NCBI GenBank assembly: GCA_013378375.1 | Contig: JACAFT010000001.1 | Span: 24,034 to 88,033 of the forward strand | Length of the DNA: 64,000 bases | Source: UBA57 sp013378375 | GTDB lineage: Archaea > Thermoproteota > Nitrososphaeria > Nitrososphaerales > UBA57 | Direction of reading: 5' to 3' | Shown here: positions 33,153-43,446 of the stretch, one piece after another | How the letters are laid out: each line of letters begins with the position of its first letter | Numbering within the stretch: position 1 is the stretch's first letter | Position numbers and translations under genes: made by a program | The notes under the pieces: model-generated | What the model saw: the letters and a program-made list of their open reading frames with translations, nothing else | What the model was told of the DNA's origin: nothing | The model's database searches: none

Positions 33153-35006
33153 ATGAGAATTCTACTATTACATTCTGATTATATTGAATATCAGGCAATT
33201 AAAAAAGAGATTGATATAGCTGAGGACTCTGATACTAATCTAAAACGATATGACGATATTGTAGTTCTATTCACCTGTTTAGAATCCCAGGATAACGAGA
33301 ATACAATTAAAAATTCTCTTTCTGATATTAAATCTTCACTTGATAATTTAAATTGCAATCGTGTTGTAGTTTATCCATATTCTCATCTGAGTGATGATCT
33401 TGCGAATGCATCTAAAGCTATATCATTATTGAATCAATTCAAGACTAGTTTATCTGACGAAGGTAATGATGTTCAGAGTAGTCCATTTGGCTGGAATAAA
33501 TCATTTACTATTCGTGTAAAGGGACATCCTCTGGCCGAACAATTAAAAATAATTACTTCAGATAGTACAGAATCCCATCAAAGTGATGCTTTAAAATCTG
33601 AAGAACGCTTAGAGTCCAAATATTTGATAATGTCTGCTGATGGTAATATTGACTCGGTAGAGAAATTTAATTATAATAATTTTAAAAATCTTAAGGCATT
33701 ACAGAAATATGAATTAAGCAAATCCCGAGTTGTTACATCTCATCCTCCTCATGTCGAATTAATGAAAAAATTATCTTTGGTTGATTATGAACCTGGTTCT
33801 GATTCTGGTAATTTACGTTTTTATCCTAAAGGGCGATTCATTAAATCTTTGTTGGAAAAATATGTTACATCCGAAGTTAAGAAATATGGTGCATTGGAAG
33901 TAGAAACTCCTATCATGTATGATTCCAATCATCCTAGCCTTGCTAGTTATCTTAATCGTTTTCCTGCGAGGCAATACATTGTTAATTCCGATAATAAAAA
34001 CTTATTTTTGAGATTTAGTGCTTGTTTTGGACAGTTTCTAATGCTCCATGATTCTATTATATCTCATAAACAATTACCTGTTAAATTATATGAATTGACT
34101 CGTTATAGTTTTCGTCGTGAAAAATCTGGTGAATTGGTAGGACTAAGGAGATTACGTGCTTTTACCATGCCTGATTGTCATGCATTATGTCGTAACATTG
34201 AAGAATCCAAGTCAGAAATATTAAAAAGATTTAATCTATCTAGAGACGTTCTTCAGGGAATTGGTTTTAATCAAGATGATTACGAATTGGCAATTCGAGT
34301 TACTCAAGATTTCTATGACGAAAATATTGATTTCATTAAACGTATTGCTAAAGATTGGAATGGACCTATATTCATTGAAATCTGGCCTGAAAAATTCTTT
34401 TACTTCATATTCAAATGGGAATTTAATTTCATTGATAATTTGGGTAAGGCTTCTGCTCTATCTACTGATCAAATTGATGTTGAAAATGCTGAAAGATATG
34501 GCATTGACTATGTCGACGAGAATGGAGATAAGAAAATTCCAATTATTTTACATAATTCCCCTAGTGGAGCTATAGAAAGATGTTTGTATGCTTTATTGGA
34601 AAAAGCAGCTAAAGTGCAAAGAGAAGGTAAAACTCCTTCCCTTCCATTCTGGTTATGTCCGACACAGATTAGGATAATTCCATTATCACAAGATTTTCAT
34701 GATGTTTCATTAGATTGTCTTGAAGAGTTATCCAGTTTTGGCTTCCGAGTTGATTTTGATGATCGTGATCTATCTGTGGGTAAAAAGGTTCGTGAAGCTG
34801 AGAAAGAATGGCTGCCATTTATCCTTGTTTTAGGCAAAAATGAAGTTGAAAGTAAAAAATTTCAGGTTCGTGATCGATATTCTGGGGAAATAATTACAAT
34901 GTCATTATCTGAACTGATTGAACATTGTAAAAAACTTTCAAATGGAATGATAACTGATGAGCTTCCTCTCTCTAGATTTATCTCAGACAGGCCTCAGTTC
35001 AAATAA
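33153..35006 (+). CDS. thrS: Threonyl-tRNA synthetase, archaeal type
   Basis: The 617-residue class II synthetase has the archaeal N-terminal editing domain (MRILLLHSDYIEYQAIKKEI, VVVYPYSHLSDDLANA), which is D-Tyr-deacylase-like and removes Ser-tRNA-Thr. The core follows: RFYPKGRFIKSLLEKY, motif 2 RYSFRREKSGELVGL and RLRAFTMPDCHALC, motif 3 GAIERCLYALL, then the anticodon-binding domain from WLCPTQIRIIPLSQDF. Size is normal for the single-chain form, with editing and catalysis in one gene. Confidence 0.96.
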   Translation: MRILLLHSDYIEYQAIKKEIDIAEDSDTNLKRYDDIVVLFTCLESQDNENTIKNSLSDIKSSLDNLNCNRVVVYPYSHLSDDLANASKAISLLNQFKTSLSDEGNDVQSSPFGWNKSFTIRVKGHPLAEQLKIITSDSTESHQSDALKSEERLESKYLIMSADGNIDSVEKFNYNNFKNLKALQKYELSKSRVVTSHPPHVELMKKLSLVDYEPGSDSGNLRFYPKGRFIKSLLEKYVTSEVKKYGALEVETPIMYDSNHPSLASYLNRFPARQYIVNSDNKNLFLRFSACFGQFLMLHDSIISHKQLPVKLYELTRYSFRREKSGELVGLRRLRAFTMPDCHALCRNIEESKSEILKRFNLSRDVLQGIGFNQDDYELAIRVTQDFYDENIDFIKRIAKDWNGPIFIEIWPEKFFYFIFKWEFNFIDNLGKASALSTDQIDVENAERYGIDYVDENGDKKIPIILHNSPSGAIERCLYALLEKAAKVQREGKTPSLPFWLCPTQIRIIPLSQDFHDVSLDCLEELSSFGFRVDFDDRDLSVGKKVREAEKEWLPFILVLGKNEVESKKFQVRDRYSGEIITMSLSELIEHCKKLSNGMITDELPLSRFISDRPQFK

Positions 35007-35876
35007 TTAGCGTTTGTCTGCAATGCAAATAAGTTCCGCAAGTAAATTTGCCGCTAAAACTGATGTTGACCCGTTATCATATGCAGGTATAAGCTCTACA
35101 ATGTCAAATCCTGTTAGCTTGAAATTATCCAGACAATAAATGAATTCAAATATTTCTCTACTAGTCATGCCGTTTGACTCTGGATTTCCAACTCCTGGTG
35201 CAAATGCTGGATCCATTACGTCCAAGTCTATACTTACGTACACATCATTTGAACTGCTTAATGTATCTTTGAATTGTTTTAATCCTGTATTTAATTCATA
35301 TATCTTTTCCATATCAATTATTGTTATGTCATCTTTGTTCATAAAATCCCATTCGTCTTTTGTAGCTGCTCTTGAACCTATATGAATAAGGTTTGACATG
35401 CACCCGTCTTCATACAATCTTCTGAGAAAAGTTGCATGACTTAGTTTTAACCCTTCGAATTCATCTCTGAAATCAAGATGAGCGTCAAAGACTACTAATG
35501 TGCAATTATCTATGCCTCTAACTGATCCGTTGGTTAATGAATGGTCTCCGCCTAAGATTGCAGGAATCTTGCCATTTGAGACTATCTCTCTTGTCACTTC
35601 TTTTACCATCTTGTTCATTTCATTTATATCACCGACTTTTGATAAATTGCCTAAATCTCTGATGTTTATATCCTCCAAGTCCTTTCCTAATCTCTTTGAA
35701 TATATCTCAATGTTCTGGAAAGATTCTCGAATTGCATTTGGAGCAAATCTAGAGCCAGTTCTGTATGTTGAGGTTGCGTCAAATGGCACTCCAAAAATAT
35801 TTATTTGCTCTTTATTATTATTTGATAAATTTGTAATCAGGGGTTCGTTTGTTAAGTATAAATCTGCTTTACTCAT
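35007..35876 (-). CDS. speB: Agmatinase-like ureohydrolase
   Basis: The 289-residue protein has the arginase/agmatinase metal motifs: GGDHSLTNGSV near residue 115, VVFDAHLDFRDEF near 135 and SIDLDVMDPAFAPGVGNPES near 215. It would split agmatine into putrescine and urea. Its start overlaps the stop of deoxyhypusine synthase by 4 bp, linking polyamine supply with hypusine formation, since the synthase uses spermidine. Arginase or guanidinobutyrase cannot be excluded, but context favours agmatinase. Confidence 0.87.
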   Translation of the reverse strand: MSKADLYLTNEPLITNLSNNNKEQINIFGVPFDATSTYRTGSRFAPNAIRESFQNIEIYSKRLGKDLEDINIRDLGNLSKVGDINEMNKMVKEVTREIVSNGKIPAILGGDHSLTNGSVRGIDNCTLVVFDAHLDFRDEFEGLKLSHATFLRRLYEDGCMSNLIHIGSRAATKDEWDFMNKDDITIIDMEKIYELNTGLKQFKDTLSSSNDVYVSIDLDVMDPAFAPGVGNPESNGMTSREIFEFIYCLDNFKLTGFDIVELIPAYDNGSTSVLAANLLAELICIADKR

Positions 35877-36850
35877 TTCTTTTCTAACCTTTCAATTAAT
35901 GCCGATGCAATTAAAGGAAATGCCAATGTTACTTCTGATATTACTGTTATTTTATTTCCTTCTGGATTAATTTTTCCCCACGATACTGCTTCTTCTGGAG
36001 GTGCTCCAGATAATCCTCCTGTTTCAGGACGATCTAATGTTATTTGTATTACATTGTCTAACATATTATTTCCAAAATAGAATGATTGGAATACAAAATT
36101 CTTTGGAACTCCTCCTCCTAATATTATAGCTCCTGATTTTTTTTCTTTTGTTCTTATATCCCAGATATCTTGTAGATCTTTGAATACGTCTACATTTAAT
36201 TTTCCTGGGTTCTTTCTATTGTAAATCGCTGCTTGTAATCCAAATACTGAATCATGTATTGTTGGAACGAATAATTTAATATTATTTTTATAACATGCTT
36301 TTAATATTGATTCAGGTTCTTCAGGAATTCTTTGCGCAATATTATTTATTAGTTCTGATATTGATAATATATTTCCTTCATTATTTCTTGCAATATCGTC
36401 ATATAATTCTAATAATGGTTCATCAAACTTTGATTGAAAATCGTCTTCAGATACTAATACATCATAAATTCTATCTATCTTTTTTTCAAGTAGTTTATCA
36501 TCTCTCATGTTGGCTTCTCCTTTGTAAAAACTACCGCCATATGACAACATCATATCATGGACTAGATTTGCACCAGTTGTTACAATAGAATTAACTAATC
36601 CTCTTTCAATTAATTCAATTATTACTTTATTCATTCCAGCAGGAACTAGTGCTCCTGACAATGTTAAAAAAATATATGAATTGCTTTTTACCATTTCTTC
36701 GTAAGTATCTACTGCTTTTGAAAGCATACCTGACATAAATGATCCTGATTTACTCATTTCATTAACTAATTCATTTGTTGTCATGCCTGGCCATATCTTC
36801 ATAGGTTCAACTTTTCCTTTATGAAAAGTGTGTTTTTCCATGTTTAGCAA
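35873..36850 (-). CDS. dys: Deoxyhypusine synthase
   Basis: The 325-residue protein has the NAD-dependent synthase pattern: FLTLSGALVPAGMNKVIIEL, TTGANLVHDMMLSYGGSFYK, VPTIHDSVFGLQAAI and the active-site lysine loop GGGVPKNFVFQ near residue 250. It transfers the aminobutyl group of spermidine to a lysine of aIF5A, as the first hypusine step. An ATG at 36850 or at 36841 (MEKHTFHKG) may start it. It is in an operon with agmatinase. Confidence 0.93.
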   Translation of the reverse strand: MLNMEKHTFHKGKVEPMKIWPGMTTNELVNEMSKSGSFMSGMLSKAVDTYEEMVKSNSYIFLTLSGALVPAGMNKVIIELIERGLVNSIVTTGANLVHDMMLSYGGSFYKGEANMRDDKLLEKKIDRIYDVLVSEDDFQSKFDEPLLELYDDIARNNEGNILSISELINNIAQRIPEEPESILKACYKNNIKLFVPTIHDSVFGLQAAIYNRKNPGKLNVDVFKDLQDIWDIRTKEKKSGAIILGGGVPKNFVFQSFYFGNNMLDNVIQITLDRPETGGLSGAPPEEAVSWGKINPEGNKITVISEVTLAFPLIASALIERLEKK

Positions 36851-36912
36851 TTTGATTTCTCGAATATATAATATTCTGTATTAATTAGATTATATCTTTT
36901 AATTATTTAATA

Positions 36913-39453
36913 TCATTCTTTATTATTCCAGAATAAATCTTCTAATCTTGTTACTCCTAGTATATCATCAAAAGAAAATCCTAATGGACCTAATAATTGA
37001 TCGAATGTACTTTTCATAATTTCTTCATATTTTTTCTTATCAATATCTCGTATTTTTGCTAATTTTAATGGTTTTACTCTTTCATTTCCTATTGTTTTTA
37101 CAAATGAGATTATATCTCCAGCCTTCATAAAATCCATCTCACCGTTTTTTCTATTGTATTCTTCTAATAATTTAGCCGCACGTATATGTTGTGGAACTGT
37201 TGTTTTATACATATTTGTTGGTTTACTCATCATCATTCTAAATGCTAATTTTTCTATTGGAACTTTATCTTCTTTTAGTTTTTTATTGCTTTCTTTAGCG
37301 ATGTTTCTTATTTCAGTTCTTACTTTTTCAAAATCTTTTTCAGTTTCTGCTTCGCCTAATTTGTCTATTGCTTCATAAAATGCTTCTTTAACGAATAATG
37401 GTATGTGGCTCTTTTTACCAGTTAATCCTTTAATTATTACTTGACCATCATTTTTTACAACAATATAGTTTTTTTTTCTTTCAGAAAATACTGCATATCT
37501 GTATTTAGCTTCTAGTTCTAAATCTACACCTTGGTTTTTTTGTGACCATTGTATTAAATTATCAATTTCTTCTTGATTTGTTGATTTAATAAATAATGAA
37601 TCAGTATCTCCGTATAATACTTCTATGCCGCTCTTTTTTGCTGCTTCTACTGTTTCAGTAATTATGTTTCTTCCAATAGCTGCTGTTGAATCCGCAACTG
37701 GTAAGAAAAATAAAGGAAATATTGGAGCTCCTAGTACGCCATAGCTTGCATTTAGTATTACTTTTAACGCCTGAGATACAACTGAATATAGATTTTTTTC
37801 ATCAGATGATAATTTTGCCATTTTTGGTAGTGGCTTATAATAATTTACTCGTATGTCTCTTAATGATCCTACTAATAATGATATTATGCCTCTTCTTTTA
37901 TTACATACCCAGTGTTTGCTACCTTTAATCAAATTTGTTTGGTGTTCTTTGTGTCTGCATCGAACAGTTTCATATGAGAGATTGTTTACTTTTATTATGC
38001 TTGGATATAGGCTTGCAAAGTCTAGTGCAGATACGCCAAAATAAACTCCTATCTTTGGTTCTAGAACCATTCCGCCTTGATATTGTTTTCCTTCGATAAC
38101 TGCTTCAGAAGATATTTCTTTTAATTCTTCTTCTTGAATTTCTAGTTCATCTTTTCTTGGTATTAGTGCGTTAATCTTTCTATGTTCAAAATATATCATG
38201 CTCCTAATCCAGTTTGAAACTCCGATTCTGGATAGATCATTTATTGGCATCTTCGTTATTCTAGAAATTACTAATAATAATTTCATTAGTAAATCTCCGT
38301 CAAAACTTGTTAATTCTAATGTAATTGCAGCATCATTATGATTGTATTTAGCAAGATGATAATATGTTTGTTCTCCTATATCTCCCTTGAAATCAATTTT
38401 GGTTTTTCCAATTATCGCAGAACTTACTGCATTCAAACTATGTTCTGAATATTTATTTCCAAATGCATATATCTGAATTGATCTGTTCATAAATGTTCTA
38501 TATAAATCTAAATGTATTCCTCGTTTTAGATTTGCATCAACTCTTCCTAGTTGTATTGGTATTTCTTCTTTTTTTATTCCTGACTTTAATGCTCTGTTAT
38601 AGATGTATTTTAAATCAAAATCATCTCCATTGTATGTAATAATACACGGATAATTTTCAATCACTTTGAATATATTTTCTATTAATGATTTCTCATCATC
38701 TACAAAAACGATTTTAACGTTCTTGTCTAATTCATTAGTTCCTGATTCTATTCCTTCTCTTCGAAGAATGATTACTTGATTAAAATTATCACTAGCTGCA
38801 AATCCGACTGATATTATTGGATATCTTGCTTCACCTGCATCTGGAAATCTATCTGTTTTATCAGAATGTACTTCAATATCAAGTGCAACTCGTTTTATAC
38901 TAGGTAGAGGTTGACTGAGCAGTTCCGCCCATTCATTAATTTTATTTTTTATATCGTCATCTGTATTTTCTATACCCTTTTGTAACATTTCATTTGTTTC
39001 TTTTGGTATTGAGAATTTATCAGCAATTATTTTATCATCTTTAATTTGATAGTATATTCCAGGAATAAGCGCCTTGTCATACATATACGTCTCATAATAT
39101 TTTATATCTGCCTCCCATGCAGTTATTCTATCTCTTATGCTTTTTCCTGGCATTCCACCTATTACTAAAGGATTATCTGCAATAATTTTCAACATTATTT
39201 CTTCCTTATCGTTTAATAAGTCAATTTTTGATATTTCTTCAATATCAATTTTATCGTTCTTTTTTAATGAGTTGAGAAGAGTTTCATCATTATCTTTTTT
39301 AATTAAACAATATGGTTTATGTCCAGAATTATCATACCAAAGTTTTATTTTATCGTTTTTTTCATCATAAAATTTTAAATAAACTTTCTTTTTTTCACCA
39401 TCATAAGACGCTGATAATAAAATCATATCATTATCTTGAATTTGTTCAGTCAT
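36913..39453 (-). CDS. polB: Family B DNA polymerase
   Basis: The 846-residue replicative polymerase has the proofreading exonuclease motifs (RVALDIEVHSD, TYNGDDFDLKYIYNRA, NHNDAAITLEL) and the polymerase motifs A DFASLYPSIIKVNNLSY, B KVILNASYGVLGA and C LYGDTDSLFI. No intein interrupts them. The N-terminus is the uracil-sensing-type domain region, but the pocket cannot be judged by eye. PolD subunits are not in the window. It lies alone between deoxyhypusine synthase and a small membrane gene. Confidence 0.96.
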   Translation of the reverse strand: MTEQIQDNDMILLSASYDGEKKKVYLKFYDEKNDKIKLWYDNSGHKPYCLIKKDNDETLLNSLKKNDKIDIEEISKIDLLNDKEEIMLKIIADNPLVIGGMPGKSIRDRITAWEADIKYYETYMYDKALIPGIYYQIKDDKIIADKFSIPKETNEMLQKGIENTDDDIKNKINEWAELLSQPLPSIKRVALDIEVHSDKTDRFPDAGEARYPIISVGFAASDNFNQVIILRREGIESGTNELDKNVKIVFVDDEKSLIENIFKVIENYPCIITYNGDDFDLKYIYNRALKSGIKKEEIPIQLGRVDANLKRGIHLDLYRTFMNRSIQIYAFGNKYSEHSLNAVSSAIIGKTKIDFKGDIGEQTYYHLAKYNHNDAAITLELTSFDGDLLMKLLLVISRITKMPINDLSRIGVSNWIRSMIYFEHRKINALIPRKDELEIQEEELKEISSEAVIEGKQYQGGMVLEPKIGVYFGVSALDFASLYPSIIKVNNLSYETVRCRHKEHQTNLIKGSKHWVCNKRRGIISLLVGSLRDIRVNYYKPLPKMAKLSSDEKNLYSVVSQALKVILNASYGVLGAPIFPLFFLPVADSTAAIGRNIITETVEAAKKSGIEVLYGDTDSLFIKSTNQEEIDNLIQWSQKNQGVDLELEAKYRYAVFSERKKNYIVVKNDGQVIIKGLTGKKSHIPLFVKEAFYEAIDKLGEAETEKDFEKVRTEIRNIAKESNKKLKEDKVPIEKLAFRMMMSKPTNMYKTTVPQHIRAAKLLEEYNRKNGEMDFMKAGDIISFVKTIGNERVKPLKLAKIRDIDKKKYEEIMKSTFDQLLGPLGFSFDDILGVTRLEDLFWNNKE

Positions 39454-39516
39454 CTGTACTCTTATATACCATATGAAAATATAAACAAATAATAGAAATA
39501 ACTGGATCTTGATATC

Positions 39517-39870
39517 ATGAATAAATATTATGTAATAATACTTTCGCTTCTTGGAATATATTGGATTGTTTCAGCTATCTTGCAACACGGTCCTTTCTTA
39601 TTGATTATTCCTGGAATGGTTAGTTTACTTACTGTAATTTCATTAAATTTTTCTTCATTGAGTAGATATTCTGATAAATTGTTTCTTCCTACATTGTTGT
39701 ATAATTTGGTACTTACTATATATCAGTCATATTCTTCATTTAGTGTTCTTACTACTCGTTTTTTAATTCTTGAAATTGGTATTCTGATAATTAATTTAAT
39801 TTTTAGTATAATCCTATTCTTTATGGTTCTACAAGTCCTTCGAAAGAATCCTGTTGCGGATATTTCTTAA
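39517..39870 (+). CDS. Small membrane protein, four predicted helices
   Basis: The 117-residue protein is almost entirely hydrophobic, with helices at about 5-22, 28-46, 57-76 and 82-107, short polar loops and a basic C-terminus (VLRKNPVADIS). No signal peptide or family motif is recognised. It starts at ATG 39517, divergent from polB, and ends about 70 bp before the tyrS ATG. Confidence 0.6.
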   Translation: MNKYYVIILSLLGIYWIVSAILQHGPFLLIIPGMVSLLTVISLNFSSLSRYSDKLFLPTLLYNLVLTIYQSYSSFSVLTTRFLILEIGILIINLIFSIILFFMVLQVLRKNPVADIS

Positions 39871-39940
39871 AGTTATTTTTTATATTCGCCATAAAAGTCA
39901 TATTTTTATATATTTTAGTCAAATAAGTTGTAAATATACC

Positions 39941-41002
39941 ATGGACGTCGAAACAAAAATTAATTTGGTTAAGAAATCACCCACCGAAGAATTAATTCAA
40001 GATGAAGAATTAAGAACATTATTTCAGTCAAATAATACTCCTAAACATTATATAGGCATAGAATTGTCTGGACTTCTACATCTGGGTAGTTTATTGATGA
40101 CTGGTTTTAAAATAAATGATTTCATTAAAGCTGGTATAGATTCTTCAGTTTATCTTGCAGATTGGCACAGTTTTATTAATAATAAATTTAATGGAGATTG
40201 GAACAAGATTAATGACGTTGCTAAATATTATGAAGAAGCATTTACATTTTTCTGTCCTGGCGTTCGAATAGTCAAAAGTCAAGATTTATATCATAATAAT
40301 GACGATTATTGGAAAAATCTTATTAAATTTTCCAAACATATGACATTGTCTAGAGCAGTTAGATGTTTGACTATCATGGGACGAAATGAAAAAGAACAAT
40401 TAGATCTTACTCAATATTTGTATCCTTCGATGCAAGCAGTGGATATTAAAACACTGGATCTTGATATTGTTCATGCTGGTACTGATCAAAGAAAAATTCA
40501 TATGCTTGTTCGAGAAATATTTCCAAAAATGAAATGGAAAGTTCCTGTTGCTGTACATCATCATCTAATTCCTGGTCTTGGTTCTATTAATGATAAAACT
40601 CTAAATAATGAAAATATAAATCAAGTTACAAATCAAAAAATTTATAATAAAATGAGTAAATCTGATCCAAAAAAATCAATTTTTATACATGACGAAGAAG
40701 ACGTAATTTTTAACAAATTAAAAATTGCTTGGTGCCAAGAGGGAGTTGTTGAAAATAATCCTATTTTGGATTATGTAAAATATTTGATATTTCATGAGTT
40801 TGATTCATTTACTATTGAACGTCCAAGTAAATATGGAGGTGATGTTACTTTTTCTAATTATCAAGAATTAGAATCTGAATATAAAAACTCAAATATTCAT
40901 CCTTTAGATCTTAAATTAGCAGTAGGTGGAAAAATTAATGAAATTGTCGCTCCAATTCGTAGTCATTTTTCTAATAAATCTGATTTGTTCTCATTTCTTT
41001 GA
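39941..41002 (+). CDS. tyrS: Tyrosyl-tRNA synthetase, archaeal type
   Basis: The start is the ATG at 39941 (MDVETKINLV); an upstream in-frame TTG at 39854 lies inside the preceding gene and gives an unlikely hydrophobic leader. The 353-residue class I enzyme has the HIGH-equivalent SGLLHLGSLLMTG, the tyrosine pocket VYLADWHSFINN, DLDIVHAGTDQRKIHM and KMSKSDPKKSIF. It lacks the bacterial S4 domain, as expected in archaea. A TATA-like TTTTATATATTTTAG stretch about 25-45 bp upstream is a likely promoter. Confidence 0.95.
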   Translation: MDVETKINLVKKSPTEELIQDEELRTLFQSNNTPKHYIGIELSGLLHLGSLLMTGFKINDFIKAGIDSSVYLADWHSFINNKFNGDWNKINDVAKYYEEAFTFFCPGVRIVKSQDLYHNNDDYWKNLIKFSKHMTLSRAVRCLTIMGRNEKEQLDLTQYLYPSMQAVDIKTLDLDIVHAGTDQRKIHMLVREIFPKMKWKVPVAVHHHLIPGLGSINDKTLNNENINQVTNQKIYNKMSKSDPKKSIFIHDEEDVIFNKLKIAWCQEGVVENNPILDYVKYLIFHEFDSFTIERPSKYGGDVTFSNYQELESEYKNSNIHPLDLKLAVGGKINEIVAPIRSHFSNKSDLFSFL

Positions 41003-41051
41003 TAAATATTATAAATTTAATTAGTTATGTTGATAGTAGATAGGGTGTAGT

Positions 41052-42287
41052 ATGATGTCTATTGCCTTACAAATTTCAGGGAATGTAATTAGTTCGTTTG
41101 TTGCTGATTATCCTATATTATTGAATATTTTTCCCGTTTTACTTCTTATTTTCGTATCTTATATTGGATTTAAAGTAACTCGTATTATTTTAATTAAAAT
41201 TATTGTACCACAAATAAAAAAATCTAAAACACAGTTAGACGACGCATTTCTTAAAAATAAATTATTTTTAAAAATTTCATATTTGGTTCCTATTATTATT
41301 ATATATAATTTTTCATATGTTGTTTCTGATAATCTGAAAATTCCAATATCTTTATTGGATGTTATGATTACTATTTTTAGTATTTTTATCTTTGCTTGGA
41401 TTATTAATGCAGTATTATCTTCTATTACTGATGCTTATTCACGAAAATACAAAAGAATTCCATTAAAAAGTTATATTCAGATTGTAAAGATTTTTGTTTT
41501 TATTTTTTCTGCATTATTGGCTATTTCTGTATTATCTGGACGTTCTCCATGGGTCTTGTTGGGAAGTTTAGGTGCAATAAGTGCTGTACTTCTATTGATA
41601 TTTAGAGATACTATATTGTCATTTATGGCAAATCTACAGATCTCATCTAATAATCTTGTTCAACTTCATGATTGGATAGAAGCTCCTACATTTGGCGCCG
41701 ACGGTGATGTTATAGAAATTGCTTTACATACCATTAAAGTTCAAAATTGGGACAAAACAATTACTGTAATTCCTACTCATAAATTAATCGATTCATCGTT
41801 TAAAAACTGGCGTGGAATGGAACAAAGTGGCGGACGGAGAATAAAACGTTCAATAAATATTGATATTTCTTCAATACGATTTTGTGACGAATCTATGATT
41901 AAAAATTATGAGAAAATTGATTTGATATCTGATTATCTTAAAACAAAAATTAATGATATTGATAAATCAAATTCTGCAAAAGAAGAAATATTGTTAAATT
42001 CTAGACGATTGACCAATATAGGAACTTTTCGTGAATATATAAAGTCATATTTAAGAAATAATGTAAATGTTAGTGATAATATGACGTTTTTAGTACGTCA
42101 GCTTCCTCCTTCTGAATTTGGTCTCCCTATAGAAATCTATGTATTTAGTAATGATAATGAGTGGATAAATTATGAAAATATACAAGCCGATATATTTGAT
42201 CATCTTATTGCGGCTACTTTTTATTTCGATTTACATATATTCCAAAATCCTTCAGGTAATGATTTTAAAAAATTATTTAATAATTAG
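41052..42287 (+). CDS. mscS: MscS-type mechanosensitive channel
   Basis: The 411-residue protein has N-terminal membrane helices (about 20-45, 70-90, 100-125, 145-165), then the MscS pore helix and beta domain (LLGSLGAISAVLLLIFRDT, HDWIEAPTFGADGDVIEIAL, KTITVIPTHKLIDSSFKNWR). A soluble C-terminal domain follows. Such channels relieve osmotic pressure. It is followed at 10 bp by a DegT aminotransferase gene, though a shared function is not obvious. Confidence 0.88.
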   Translation: MMSIALQISGNVISSFVADYPILLNIFPVLLLIFVSYIGFKVTRIILIKIIVPQIKKSKTQLDDAFLKNKLFLKISYLVPIIIIYNFSYVVSDNLKIPISLLDVMITIFSIFIFAWIINAVLSSITDAYSRKYKRIPLKSYIQIVKIFVFIFSALLAISVLSGRSPWVLLGSLGAISAVLLLIFRDTILSFMANLQISSNNLVQLHDWIEAPTFGADGDVIEIALHTIKVQNWDKTITVIPTHKLIDSSFKNWRGMEQSGGRRIKRSINIDISSIRFCDESMIKNYEKIDLISDYLKTKINDIDKSNSAKEEILLNSRRLTNIGTFREYIKSYLRNNVNVSDNMTFLVRQLPPSEFGLPIEIYVFSNDNEWINYENIQADIFDHLIAATFYFDLHIFQNPSGNDFKKLFNN

Positions 42288-42297
42288 GTAATTCATA

Positions 42298-43440
42298 ATG
42301 CAAAAAAAATTTTTTGTAAACCAACCAATATTCGATAATAACGAAATTGAAGCTGTTAAAGATATAATTAATAGTGGTTTATTGAGTAGCTCTAATATTA
42401 ATGGAGGGAAATACGTTCAAATTTTTGAAAAACAAATTGCTCAATATTTGAATGTAAAATATGCTGTTGCAATTAATTCAGGGACTTCTGCATTATATGC
42501 TTCACTTTTATCATTGAATATTAAATCTGGTGATGAAGTAATTGTTCCCTCATTTAGTTTTACTGCTACTGCAAGTGCTGTTGTTGCAACTGGTGCAAAA
42601 CCTGTATTTGTGGATATTCTTTCTAATGATGAAGAAAAATTATTTCCATATACTATTGATCCTTCTAAAATTAAATCAAATATTACTACAAAAACTAAGG
42701 CAATAATTCCTGTTCATTTATATGGTTCTCCTGCAGACATAGATCTTATTTCTGAAATTGCTTCCCCTGATCAAATTCCAATTATTGAAGATGGGGCGCA
42801 ATCTCTTGGTTCTTCTTACAAAGGAAATAAATGTGGAACTTTGGGTACTCTAGGATGCACTAGTCTTTATCCTACCAAAGTTATTACTTCTGGGGAAGGT
42901 GGTGTGGTTACTACTGATGATGAAATTTTGTATAACGACTTACTTCGAATTCGTAATCATGGTCTTAATGAATCTGGTCAAACTACTAGATTTGGATTAA
43001 ATTTAAGAATGCCTGAAATAGAAGCTGCTATAGCTTCTATTCAATTGAGTAAACTTGATAATTTTATTCAAATTAGAAGAAATAATTCTGGTATTCTTTC
43101 TGATACAATTAATTTAAAACAATTAGGTGCCTTGCCTGAAGAATATGAACCTAATTTTCATAATAGATACCTATATACTGTTTTTCTTAATCCTGATAAT
43201 AAATCAATTCGACCTAAAGTTATGGAATATTTAGATAAACACAATATTAATACTGCAATATTTTATCGCACACCAATACACAAAATGACATATTATCAGA
43301 ATCTACCTGATAGTTATGATCTACCAAATACTGATTATGCGTCTTCTGGAGTTTTATCCATTCCTAATCATCATGGATTATCTGAAGATGATGTTCTGTA
43401 TATTGGGGAAAAATTTAATAATGCTCTTGATATAGTTTGA
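42298..43440 (+). CDS. DegT/DnrJ/EryC1/StrS-family sugar aminotransferase
   Basis: The 380-residue PLP enzyme has N-terminal FDNNEIEAVKDIINSGLLSS, AINSGTSALYASLLSL, VPSFSFTATASAVV, IIEDGAQSLGSSYKG and the lysine motif TSLYPTKVITSGEGGVV near residue 205. This family aminates keto-sugars bound to nucleotides for surface glycans; a minority act in dehydration. It is followed at 6 bp by a GT2 glycosyltransferase, supporting a surface-polysaccharide or N-glycan role. Confidence 0.88.
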   Translation: MQKKFFVNQPIFDNNEIEAVKDIINSGLLSSSNINGGKYVQIFEKQIAQYLNVKYAVAINSGTSALYASLLSLNIKSGDEVIVPSFSFTATASAVVATGAKPVFVDILSNDEEKLFPYTIDPSKIKSNITTKTKAIIPVHLYGSPADIDLISEIASPDQIPIIEDGAQSLGSSYKGNKCGTLGTLGCTSLYPTKVITSGEGGVVTTDDEILYNDLLRIRNHGLNESGQTTRFGLNLRMPEIEAAIASIQLSKLDNFIQIRRNNSGILSDTINLKQLGALPEEYEPNFHNRYLYTVFLNPDNKSIRPKVMEYLDKHNINTAIFYRTPIHKMTYYQNLPDSYDLPNTDYASSGVLSIPNHHGLSEDDVLYIGEKFNNALDIV

Positions 43441-43446
43441 TGAATT

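Noticed and set aside
39854..39940. N-terminal extension of TyrRS
   Set aside because: It overlaps the previous gene and crosses the TATA-like region; the ATG at 39941 fits the family start.
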